From NCBI GenBank assembly GCA_024742705.1, contig JANSXZ010000003.1, forward strand, positions 124,001 to 188,000: DNA of 64,000 nucleotides, written 5' to 3'. The notes below the pieces were generated by a model that did no database searches, was not told the origin of the DNA, and saw nothing but the letters and a program-made list of their open reading frames with translations. This document shows, one piece after another, positions 53,329-61,073 of this stretch (the first letter of the stretch is position 1; each line of letters starts with the position of its first letter). The position numbers and the translations under genes were made by a program. The stretch comes from Paracoccaceae bacterium (GTDB lineage Bacteria; Pseudomonadota; Alphaproteobacteria; Rhodobacterales; Rhodobacteraceae).

Positions 53329-55749
53329 TCAGTTGCGCAGGCGTTCGCCTTTCGGATCGAACGGCGGTTCGGGCAGGATCACCGCGCCATGGGGCCGGCC
53401 AAGGACCATGACCTGAACCCGGTCGCCCGCCGTCGCGCCCTTGACAAAGCCCAGCGCCAGCGATTGCCCTACGCTGTATCCATAGGCGCCCGAGGTGACC
53501 CGTCCGATGCCTTTGCCGTCCTTGAAGATCGGCTCGCCACCCGTTGCATCGGCGTTCGAGGCATCGGTATCGGCGGCATCCAGTGCCAGCATGACGAGGG
53601 CTTCGCGGGCCGGGCCGGACATGCTCTGAAGGGCGGCGTCGCGGTTGAGGAAGAGTTTGTCGGTCTTGCACAACCGATCCATCCCGACCTCCTGGGGCCA
53701 ATATTCAGGCGAATACTCGCGGCTCCACGAGCCATAGCCTTTTTCGATGCGCAGGCTCATGAGGGCGCGGCTGCCCACCGGACCGGCGCCAACGGCATGG
53801 CCGGCTTCGAGCAGCGCCTTGTAGAGGCGCAGTTGGTCTTCGGTCCGGCAGTGCAATTCCCAGCCCAGATCGCCGGTGAACGACACCCGAAGCGCCAGCA
53901 CATCGATCCCGGCCAGTTCGATCCGCGCCGATCGCATGAACGGGAAATCGGCGGTCGCCAGTGACGCCTCGGTCAACGGCTGCAGAATCTCGCGGGCCTT
54001 GGGGCCGGCGACGTTGAAGCCGCACATGGCCTCTGTCTGGCTTTCGAAGCGGGTGCCTTCGGGCAGCGGCACCTGCCGGAAGAAGCGGGCGTGATAGCGT
54101 TCGGCCATGCCAGAGCCGATGATGGCGAATTCGTCCTCGGCCAAGCGGGTCACGGTGAAATCTCCGGCAATGCCACCACGTTTTCCGATCAGTGGCGTCA
54201 GGCAGGACCGGCCAATCGCGCTGGGCATTCGATTTGCAAATACCGCGTTCAGCCAATCGGCTGCGCCGGGCCCTTTGCAAATATACTTTGCAAAGTTGGA
54301 GATATCTATGATTCCGGCGCTTTCGCGTAGCATCCGGCATTCTTCGCCCACCGGTGCCCACCAGTTTTGCCGGGTGAACCCGTTGGTGTCCACCGTGCCC
54401 GGCCTGTCCGCGAACCACAGCGGATGCTCCCAGCCGTAGTTAAGCCCCATGACCGCGCCCAGTTCGGTTTGCAAATCATGGACCGGGCGTTTGCGCATGG
54501 GCCGGCCGGCGGCGCGCTCTTCGTTGGGAAAGTGGATCTTGAACCGATGCGCGTATTGGTCGCCGACGCGGGCCTTGGTGAAGGCCTTGTCGGCCCAGTC
54601 GCCGAAGCGCGCCATGTCCCAGGCGAACATGTCGTAGCGCGATTCGCCTTCGACGATCCATTGCGCGGCCATCAAACCCATGCCGCCCGATTGGGAAAAG
54701 CCCGGAATGATGCCGTTGCAGCAGAAGTATTGCGACAGTTCCGGCACCGGCCCGAACAGCACGTTGGCGTCCGGCGACCAGATCATCGGGCCGTTGATCA
54801 CACGTTTGATGCCCGCCTGCCCCACCGCCGGCACCCGGTCGATGGCGCGCATCATGTTGTCTTCGATCCGCTCGAGATCGTCGGCGAAGAGTTCATGGCC
54901 AAAGCCCTGCGGTGTGCCGTCTTCGGCCCAGAACCGCAGGTTTTTTTCATAGGCGCCGACAAGCAGGCCCTTGCCTTCCTGGCGCAGGTAGTATTCGCCG
55001 TCCCGATCCGCGACAGACGGCAGGCGCCGGTCGAGAGCTGCGATTTCCGCGATGGTTTCGGTCACGAAGTACTGATGTTCCGTCGGTTGCAGCGGCAACG
55101 TCAGGCCGGCCATCGCAGCGACCTCGCGCCCCCAGAGCCCGGCGGCGTTGACCACCCACTGGGTGTGGATATCGCCCTTTTCGCTGCGCACGATCCAGCT
55201 GCCGTCGGGCTGCTGTTCGGTGCCGGTGACCGGGCAGAAGCGGATGATTTCGGCGCCGTTCTGGCGTGCGCCGGCGGCATAGGCGTTGGTGACGCCCGAT
55301 GGATCGACATTGCCGCCGTCCGGCTCCCACATGATGCAGCGGATGCCGTCGAAATCCACCAGCGGGTGCAGGCGTTCGGCCTCGTCGCGGGTGACTTCGT
55401 GGAAATTCATGCCATAGAGCCGGGCCTTGGCCGCCTGAAGGCGCAGCTGATGCTCGCGGGCTTCGGTTTGCGCAAGGTACAGCGAACCGGGCTGGAACAC
55501 GCCGCAGCTCTGGCCGGTTTCGGCCTCGAGGCTGTTGTAGAGGTTCATCGTATAGTGCTGGATGCGGCTGATGTTGGTGCTGTCGTGCAGGCCATGGATG
55601 TTGGCCGCCGCGTGCCATGTGCTGCCCGATGTCAGTTCGGAGCGTTCGAGAAGAACCACATCGGTCCACCCCAGTTTGGTGAGGTGATAGAGGATCGAGC
55701 AGCCGATAACGCCGCCCCCGATGACAACCGCCTGGGCGTGGGTTCGCAT
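53329..55749 (-). CDS. DMGDH/sarcosine-dehydrogenase-like flavoprotein with GcvT domain (copy A)
   Basis: 806 residues: FAD Rossmann motif VIGGGVIGCSILYHL (near 8-22), GSTWHAA near 48 whose His is the covalent-flavin site in mammalian DMGDH and SarDH, an oxidoreductase domain to about 400, then a GcvT/aminomethyltransferase domain (about 425-800; FTGDLGWELH). It likely oxidatively demethylates an N-methylated amino acid or betaine derivative and transfers the C1 unit to tetrahydrofolate. ATG at 55749 has AGGAC upstream; an in-frame ATG at 55830 is less likely. It is a paralogue of 57844-60252. Confidence 0.87.
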   Translation of the reverse strand: MRTHAQAVVIGGGVIGCSILYHLTKLGWTDVVLLERSELTSGSTWHAAANIHGLHDSTNISRIQHYTMNLYNSLEAETGQSCGVFQPGSLYLAQTEAREHQLRLQAAKARLYGMNFHEVTRDEAERLHPLVDFDGIRCIMWEPDGGNVDPSGVTNAYAAGARQNGAEIIRFCPVTGTEQQPDGSWIVRSEKGDIHTQWVVNAAGLWGREVAAMAGLTLPLQPTEHQYFVTETIAEIAALDRRLPSVADRDGEYYLRQEGKGLLVGAYEKNLRFWAEDGTPQGFGHELFADDLERIEDNMMRAIDRVPAVGQAGIKRVINGPMIWSPDANVLFGPVPELSQYFCCNGIIPGFSQSGGMGLMAAQWIVEGESRYDMFAWDMARFGDWADKAFTKARVGDQYAHRFKIHFPNEERAAGRPMRKRPVHDLQTELGAVMGLNYGWEHPLWFADRPGTVDTNGFTRQNWWAPVGEECRMLRESAGIIDISNFAKYICKGPGAADWLNAVFANRMPSAIGRSCLTPLIGKRGGIAGDFTVTRLAEDEFAIIGSGMAERYHARFFRQVPLPEGTRFESQTEAMCGFNVAGPKAREILQPLTEASLATADFPFMRSARIELAGIDVLALRVSFTGDLGWELHCRTEDQLRLYKALLEAGHAVGAGPVGSRALMSLRIEKGYGSWSREYSPEYWPQEVGMDRLCKTDKLFLNRDAALQSMSGPAREALVMLALDAADTDASNADATGGEPIFKDGKGIGRVTSGAYGYSVGQSLALGFVKGATAGDRVQVMVLGRPHGAVILPEPPFDPKGERLRN

Positions 55750-55853
55750 GGTAGTTTGGTCCTGACTAGACGTTTCGCTGGGTCGCACCCTGCACCCGCA
55801 CCTGACGGCGGAGTTGTCATTGCCCGACACTTCCCGTCGGTTTGCGGCCAGCC

Positions 55854-56756
55854 TCAGGCCAAAACCGCCAGCGAAACCAGCGAGAACAGGCAGGTCCAGA
55901 TCAGGATCGGCCCCAGCGCGTCGATCCGCACGTTGTAGAGGATGCCCAGCCCCATCACCGCCGTTGAAGCCGGCCCCGCGGCCCCCATGACGAACAGCCG
56001 GTTCTCGGGCAATGCCGAGCCAAGTTGCAGCAGCGCCCAGACAAGCGCCGGAAACACCAGCAGCTTGAGCGCCGAAAACGTCACGATCACGCGGTCCACG
56101 GCCAGCCGTTCGGCGCTGAGGATCGCGCCCAGCGCAAACAGGGCGACCGGCGCGGCAGCCGCCGCGTTGAAGGCGATGAAGGTCTGCGCGGCCTGCGGCA
56201 AGGTCACACCCGACGCATTCACCGCCAGCCCCAGCGCGATTGCCTGAAACAGGGGCGTGCGCGCCAGCGCCGCCAGCGCCCTGGCCGGCCGCACCGGCCC
56301 TTCACCTGTCATTTGCAGGGCGAACATGATCAGGCTGAAGGCCAGAACCGCGTCGAGCGTGATAATCGTGGTGATTGGCAGGATGTTGTCCGGGCCGTAG
56401 AGGAATATCGAAATCGGCAGGACGTAAAAGGCATTGTTGGAAAAGATCGCGCCGGCGCCAAGCAGCACCGCCTCGCGCGGGGCGCGCCCGAAGGCTCGCG
56501 CCAGTGCAAAGCCCGCCGTGGCCACGACCGTTTCGGCGCCCACATAGGCAAGGACAGGCGCCAACCGAAAGCTGGCAAAGGGCGCATTGGCCACCAGCCC
56601 GAACACCAGGATCGACAACAGCACCGTCATCGCGAAGCGGTTGATCAGCCGGGCGTCGTCCGTGCTGATCCGGCCTGCGCGCCCCAAGGCATAGCCCAGC
56701 GCCAGAATGGCAAAGACCGGCAGGATCGGATCGGCGAGCACCGACAGGATTTGCAT
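55854..56756 (-). CDS. AEC-family transporter (auxin-efflux-carrier fold)
   Basis: 300 residues with about ten hydrophobic segments and typical AEC motifs (LINRFAMTVLLSILVFGL near 39-56). Bacterial members export or exchange malonate, malate and amino-acid-like acids. It lies 104 bases upstream of DMGDH copy A on the same strand and diverges from the aldolase gene, so it may move the substrate or product of this locus. Confidence 0.85.
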   Translation of the reverse strand: MQILSVLADPILPVFAILALGYALGRAGRISTDDARLINRFAMTVLLSILVFGLVANAPFASFRLAPVLAYVGAETVVATAGFALARAFGRAPREAVLLGAGAIFSNNAFYVLPISIFLYGPDNILPITTIITLDAVLAFSLIMFALQMTGEGPVRPARALAALARTPLFQAIALGLAVNASGVTLPQAAQTFIAFNAAAAAPVALFALGAILSAERLAVDRVIVTFSALKLLVFPALVWALLQLGSALPENRLFVMGAAGPASTAVMGLGILYNVRIDALGPILIWTCLFSLVSLAVLA

Positions 56757-56882
56757 GGGGCAACGCCTCTTGCTTGTTTCACGCGCCGCCCGCTACGATG
56801 AACCGGCGCGGGCCGCCCCGCATGGAACGCCACCGCCCGCCCGATTGCAACGCAATGCGGCGCACAGAGGAAAGAACAACTG

Positions 56883-57653
56883 ATGTCGATTCTCCCCGGT
56901 CCCGGACTGAAGGCGAAACTGGCCGCGCGCGACCGCTGCCTGACAACCGCCGTCTGCACGATCCCTTCCGCCGTTGTCACGCAGGCCCTGGCCGCATCGG
57001 GGCTGGATTGCGTGATGGTGGATCTGGAACATGGCGCTGTCGACTACGCATCGGCCCATGCCATGATCGCCGCCACCCAGGGCAGCGGATGCGCGCCCCT
57101 GGTGCGGGTGGCCGAAAACGACACGGCGCAGGTCAAACGCGCGCTGGACCTTGGCGCCGAAGGCATCGTCTTTCCGCTGATCCGGTCGGCTTCGGACGCG
57201 GCGCGCGCGGTGGCAAGCCTGCGCTATCCGCCGCGCGGCGATCGCGGATTTGGCCCGTTCATCGCGCAATCGCGCTGGGGCAGCAACATGGCACGGTATC
57301 GCGACGATATCGAGGACAGCCTGGTGTGCTGCCTGTTGATCGAAACCGCCGAGGCGGTCGCGTGCATCGAAGAAATCTGCGCCACCGAAGGCATCGATTT
57401 TCTGGTGCTGGCGGGCTTCGATCTGAGCACCTCCCTGGGGGTTTCGGGGCAATTCGAGGCGCCGGCGTTCCTGGACGCGGTGGCGCGCATCGAAGCGGCG
57501 GCGCGTGACGCCGACCTGCCTCTTGGCGGCGTGGCCCTGGACGAAACCCAGGCCCGCGCCCTGCGCGCGCGCGGCTACCGGATGATCGGCGGCTTCGACG
57601 CGCTGTGGCTGCGCCAAAGCGCCAGCGCGCTGAAACTCTGGGCGGAAACCTGA
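56883..57653 (+). CDS. HpcH/HpaI-family aldolase/citrate lyase
   Basis: 256-residue class-II (metal-dependent) aldolase. VDLEHGAVDYAS near residues 47-58 is the family signature and VFPLIRSASDA near 96 follows; ETAEAVACIEEI is the next metal-ligand segment. Members cleave 4-hydroxy-2-oxo acids to pyruvate plus an aldehyde. The substrate is unknown. It is divergent from the AEC gene and precedes DMGDH copy B, so its aldehyde could link to C1 metabolism. Confidence 0.88.
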   Translation: MSILPGPGLKAKLAARDRCLTTAVCTIPSAVVTQALAASGLDCVMVDLEHGAVDYASAHAMIAATQGSGCAPLVRVAENDTAQVKRALDLGAEGIVFPLIRSASDAARAVASLRYPPRGDRGFGPFIAQSRWGSNMARYRDDIEDSLVCCLLIETAEAVACIEEICATEGIDFLVLAGFDLSTSLGVSGQFEAPAFLDAVARIEAAARDADLPLGGVALDETQARALRARGYRMIGGFDALWLRQSASALKLWAET

Positions 57654-57716
57654 CCCGCCGCACCCGCGCCAGACCGCTCTGCCAGACGGACACGCCGTTG
57701 GCGTGACACGATATCT

Positions 57717-57756
57717 GCCGCCGCATCCTGCGGCGGCGTGGCGCCCAAAGGGCGCC
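57717..57756 (+). promoter_or_regulatory. Two tandem perfect hairpins upstream of DMGDH copy B
   Basis: GCCGCCGCA-TCC-TGCGGCGGC (57717-57737) followed by GGCGCCC-AAA-GGGCGCC (57740-57756). They lie between the aldolase stop and the copy B start, 87 bases before the ATG. They could be a terminator pair or a structured leader. The glycine-riboswitch core was looked for and not found. Confidence 0.45.
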
Positions 57757-57843
57757 GGGCGCGACACGATCCGTCGCTATCGGAACAGCCCGCCGCCCGG
57801 TTTGGCAGACATGTTGGCGGCAATTCACAACCCGGAGTCGCAC

Positions 57844-60252
57844 ATGAAAACCACAACCCGTGTCGCAGTGATTGGCGGCGGAGTCGTCGGCTGTTCCGTT
57901 CTGTACCACCTGACGAAACTTGGCTGGTCTGACGTGATGCTGATCGAACGTTCGGAACTGACCTCGGGGTCGACATGGCATGCCGCCGGCGGATTTCACA
58001 CGTTGAACGGCGATACAAACATGGCCGCCCTTCAGGGCTATACCATCCGGCTCTACAAGGAACTGGAAGAGATCACCGGCATGTCCTGCGGTTTGCACCA
58101 TGTGGGCGGCATCACCCTTGCCGACAACCACGACCGGTTCGACATGCTGCTGGCGGAACGCGCCAAGCACCGCTTCATGGGGTTGGAAACCGAAATCGTC
58201 GGGCCCGACGAAATCCGCAAGCTGGCTCCGATCACCAACACCGATGGCATCATCGGCGCGCTCTGGGATCCGCTCGACGGTCATCTCGACCCGTCCGGCA
58301 CCACCCATGCCTATGCGCGCGCGGCCCGGATGGGCGGGGCCACCATCGAAACCCATTGCATGGTGCGCGAAACCCGGCAGCGCGCTGACGGAACATGGGA
58401 TGTCGTCACCGACAAGGGAACGGTTCATACCGAACACCTGGTCAATGCCGCAGGCCTCTGGGCGCGCGAGGTTGCGGCGATGGCGGGCGTATACCTGCCC
58501 CTGCATCCGATGGAGCATCAGTATCTGGTGACCGAAGCGATCCCCGAGATCTACGAACGCGACGCCGAACATCCCCATGTGATGGATCCGGCCGGCGAAA
58601 GCTATCTGCGCCAGGAGGGTCGGGGCCTGTGCATCGGGTTCTACGAACAGTCCTGCCGGCCATGGGCCGTGAACGGAACGCCATGGGACTTCGGGCACGA
58701 GCTGCTGGGCGACGATTTCGACAAGATCGCCCAAAGCGTCGACTTTGCCTACAAACGCTTCCCCGTGCTCGAGAGGGCGGGCGTGAAATCCGTCATCCAC
58801 GGGCCCTTCACCTTTGCGCCCGATGGCAACCCGCTGGTCGGGCCGGTGCCGGGCCTGCGCAACTACTGGTCGGCCTGCGGTGTAATGGCCGGGTTCAGCC
58901 AGGGCGGCGGCGTCGGCCTGATGCTGGCGCAATGGATGATCGAAGGCGAACCCGAGCGCGACGTGATGGCAATGGATGTCGCCCGCTTCGGCGACTGGAT
59001 CGGCCCGGGCTATACGCTGCCAAAGGTCACCGAGAACTACCAGAAGCGGTTCTCGGTCTCCTATCCCAACGAGGAACTGCCCGCCGCGCGCCCGAACCGC
59101 ACCACCCCGATGTACGACATCTTCAGCGGTCTCGGCGCGGTCTGGGGCCAGCAGTTCGGCCTCGAGGTGCCCAACTACTTCGCCCGCGCGGGCGAGCCGA
59201 CATATGAGACCCCCTCGTTCCGGCGTTCGGACGCCTTTGACGCGATTGCCCGCGAGGTCGAAGGCGTACGCGGCGGTGTCGGCATCAACGAGGTGCATAA
59301 TTTCGGCAAGTACCTGGTCCGCGGCACCGGTGCGCGCGCCTGGCTCGACCGGATCATGGCCGGCCGGATTCCCGCGCCCGGACGGCTGTCGCTCACACCG
59401 ATGTTGTCGCCCAAGGGCAAGCTGATCGGCGATTTCACCGTGTCCTGCCTCGCCGAGGATCAGTTCCAGCTTACCGCATCCTACGGCAGCCAAGCCTATC
59501 ACAAGCGTTGGTTCGACACGCACCCCGACGCACATGTGCAGGTCGAAAACATCTCCGACCGCCGCAACGGGTTCCAGATCGCCGGGCCCCGCGCCCGCGA
59601 CGTTCTCGCCGCCTGCACCCGCGAAGACATCTCGGGCATGCGTTTTCTGGATGTGCGCCGCATGACCGTCGGCATGACCGAATGCATCGTGCAACGGGTC
59701 AGCTACACCGGCGACCTCGGCTACGAGATCTACTGCGATCCCATGTCCCAGCGCCAGTTGTGGCAGGCGCTTTGGCAGGCGGGCCAGCCCCACGGCATGG
59801 TGCCCTTCGGTATGCGCGCCATGATGTCGCTGCGCCTCGACAAGTTCTTCGGCTCGTGGATGGCGGAATTCTCGCCCGATTACACCGCGGCGGAAACCGG
59901 CCTCGACAGGTTTGTCTCTTTCGCCAAGAACAGCGATTTCATCGGCCGCGCCGCCGCCGAAGCCGAACGCGCCACAGGCCCGGCCCGCCGCCTCGCAGCA
60001 TTCGAGGTTCAGGCAGATGACGCCGATGTCCACGGCTACGAACCGATCTGGCTCGACGGCAAGGTCCAGGGTTTCTGCACCTCGGGCGGCTATTCCCACC
60101 ATGCGGGAAAATCCATCGCCCAGGGGTTTCTGCCCACCGACCGGATCATCGCAGGTCAGCCTGTCGAAATCGAGATCCTCGGCCAGATGCGACCGGCCAC
60201 ACTGATCGTCGATCCCCTCTTCGATGCCGACGGAGCCCGCATGCGGGGCTGA
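57844..60252 (+). CDS. DMGDH/sarcosine-dehydrogenase-like flavoprotein with GcvT domain (copy B)
   Basis: 802 residues with the same two-domain plan as copy A: VIGGGVVGCSVLYHL (near 9-23), GSTWHAAGG with the probable covalent-flavin His, FAD domain to about 400 and GcvT domain about 420-800 (YTGDLGYEIYC). Identity with copy A is high at the FAD site and patchy elsewhere, so different substrates are likely. ATG at 57844 is used; the frame upstream crosses two hairpins and is not coding. Confidence 0.87.
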   Translation: MKTTTRVAVIGGGVVGCSVLYHLTKLGWSDVMLIERSELTSGSTWHAAGGFHTLNGDTNMAALQGYTIRLYKELEEITGMSCGLHHVGGITLADNHDRFDMLLAERAKHRFMGLETEIVGPDEIRKLAPITNTDGIIGALWDPLDGHLDPSGTTHAYARAARMGGATIETHCMVRETRQRADGTWDVVTDKGTVHTEHLVNAAGLWAREVAAMAGVYLPLHPMEHQYLVTEAIPEIYERDAEHPHVMDPAGESYLRQEGRGLCIGFYEQSCRPWAVNGTPWDFGHELLGDDFDKIAQSVDFAYKRFPVLERAGVKSVIHGPFTFAPDGNPLVGPVPGLRNYWSACGVMAGFSQGGGVGLMLAQWMIEGEPERDVMAMDVARFGDWIGPGYTLPKVTENYQKRFSVSYPNEELPAARPNRTTPMYDIFSGLGAVWGQQFGLEVPNYFARAGEPTYETPSFRRSDAFDAIAREVEGVRGGVGINEVHNFGKYLVRGTGARAWLDRIMAGRIPAPGRLSLTPMLSPKGKLIGDFTVSCLAEDQFQLTASYGSQAYHKRWFDTHPDAHVQVENISDRRNGFQIAGPRARDVLAACTREDISGMRFLDVRRMTVGMTECIVQRVSYTGDLGYEIYCDPMSQRQLWQALWQAGQPHGMVPFGMRAMMSLRLDKFFGSWMAEFSPDYTAAETGLDRFVSFAKNSDFIGRAAAEAERATGPARRLAAFEVQADDADVHGYEPIWLDGKVQGFCTSGGYSHHAGKSIAQGFLPTDRIIAGQPVEIEILGQMRPATLIVDPLFDADGARMRG

Positions 60253-60260
60253 CGCGCGGT

Positions 60261-60289
60261 CTTCCTTTTGCCATAAATATCCCGGGGGG
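60261..60289 (-). repeat. Intergenic element, variant copy 8
   Basis: Plus strand CTTCCTTTTGCCATAAATA, then TCCCGGGGGG; variant class with a G-run replacing the GCCGGAGGC arm, as at 39589. Confidence 0.6.
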
Positions 60290-60314
60290 TCCGGGGGGCT
60301 GGCCCCCCGGTCCC
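60287..60314 (+). terminator. Hairpin after DMGDH copy B
   Basis: GGGTCCGGGGGG (60287-60298) pairs with CCCCCCGGTCCC (60303-60314) with one T-T mismatch and loop CTGG. It directly follows the variant repeat and precedes the MobA-like gene. Confidence 0.5.
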
Positions 60315-60344
60315 GAGACATACCGCCCTCTTCCGGGAGCACCA

Positions 60345-60968
60345 GTGTTGCACGATACGTTTTCCTGGCCGATCCTGCTGCTGGCTGCCGGGCAATCCTC
60401 ACGGATGCGCGGCGCCGACAAGCTGCTGCAGACGGTCGATGGCCTGCCACTGATCCGCCGGCAGGCGCAGGTGGCCCGCGCGGCCACCACAGGGCCGGTG
60501 CTGGTCCTGCTGCCGCCCGCCCCGCACCCGCGGCACGATGCGTTGAAGGGCCTGCCTGTCGATACGGTCGCGGTGCCGGATGCGGATGAGGGCATGAACG
60601 CCAGCCTGCGCCGCGGCATCGCCGCCCTGCCATCAGGCAGCGGCGCGGCCATGATCCTTCTGGCCGATCTGCCCGATCTCACGGCAGACGATTTGCGGCG
60701 GGTGTTTGGCGCCGTCGATCTGGCGGGCGAAACGCGCATCTGGCGGGGCGCCACCGCCGACGGCCGCGCGGGCCACCCCATCGTCGTGGCCGCCTCACTC
60801 TTCGATGGGTTTGCGGCGTTGCAGGGCGACACCGGCGGCCGCGAGGTGATCGCGCGCAATGCCGGCCTGTTGCGGCTGGTGCCGCTGCCGGGCGACCGCG
60901 CGCGCCGGGATCTCGACACACCCGAGGATTGGGCCGCCTGGCGCGCCGAACGCGGCGCGCAGGGTTGA
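60345..60968 (+). CDS. MobA-like nucleotidyltransferase
   Basis: 207 residues of the NTP-transferase type. The motif LLLAAGQSSRMRGADKLL near residues 11-28 binds the nucleotide, and LLADLPDLTADD near 105 carries the acidic metal site. Such proteins (MocA/CoxC-like) cytidylate or guanylate molybdenum cofactor, or act in XDH/CODH maturation. GTG start at 60345 with CGGGAGC upstream. No molybdoenzyme gene is in view. A 13-bp hairpin follows the stop. Confidence 0.85.
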   Translation: MLHDTFSWPILLLAAGQSSRMRGADKLLQTVDGLPLIRRQAQVARAATTGPVLVLLPPAPHPRHDALKGLPVDTVAVPDADEGMNASLRRGIAALPSGSGAAMILLADLPDLTADDLRRVFGAVDLAGETRIWRGATADGRAGHPIVVAASLFDGFAALQGDTGGREVIARNAGLLRLVPLPGDRARRDLDTPEDWAAWRAERGAQG

Positions 60969-60976
60969 AAACGCGT

Positions 60977-61006
60977 GGAAGCGGGACGGTTGCCCGTCCC
61001 GCTTCC
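60977..61006. terminator. Perfect 13-bp hairpin between convergent genes
   Basis: GGAAGCGGGACGG (60977-60989), loop TTGC, CCGTCCCGCTTCC (60994-61006). It stands just after the MobA-like stop and before the end of the RTX/Hint gene; likely bidirectional terminator, no T-run. Confidence 0.65.
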
Positions 61007-61073
61007 TCACCGCCCGCGCGCCCCGAGTCGCGCGGCTCAGCTGCATATTCGGGGTCGGCCGAGCCCGCCCCGA

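Noticed and set aside
57654..57843. Glycine riboswitch upstream of the GcvT-domain flavoprotein
   Set aside because: Only the two stems are seen; I could not find the conserved purine-rich core of that riboswitch.
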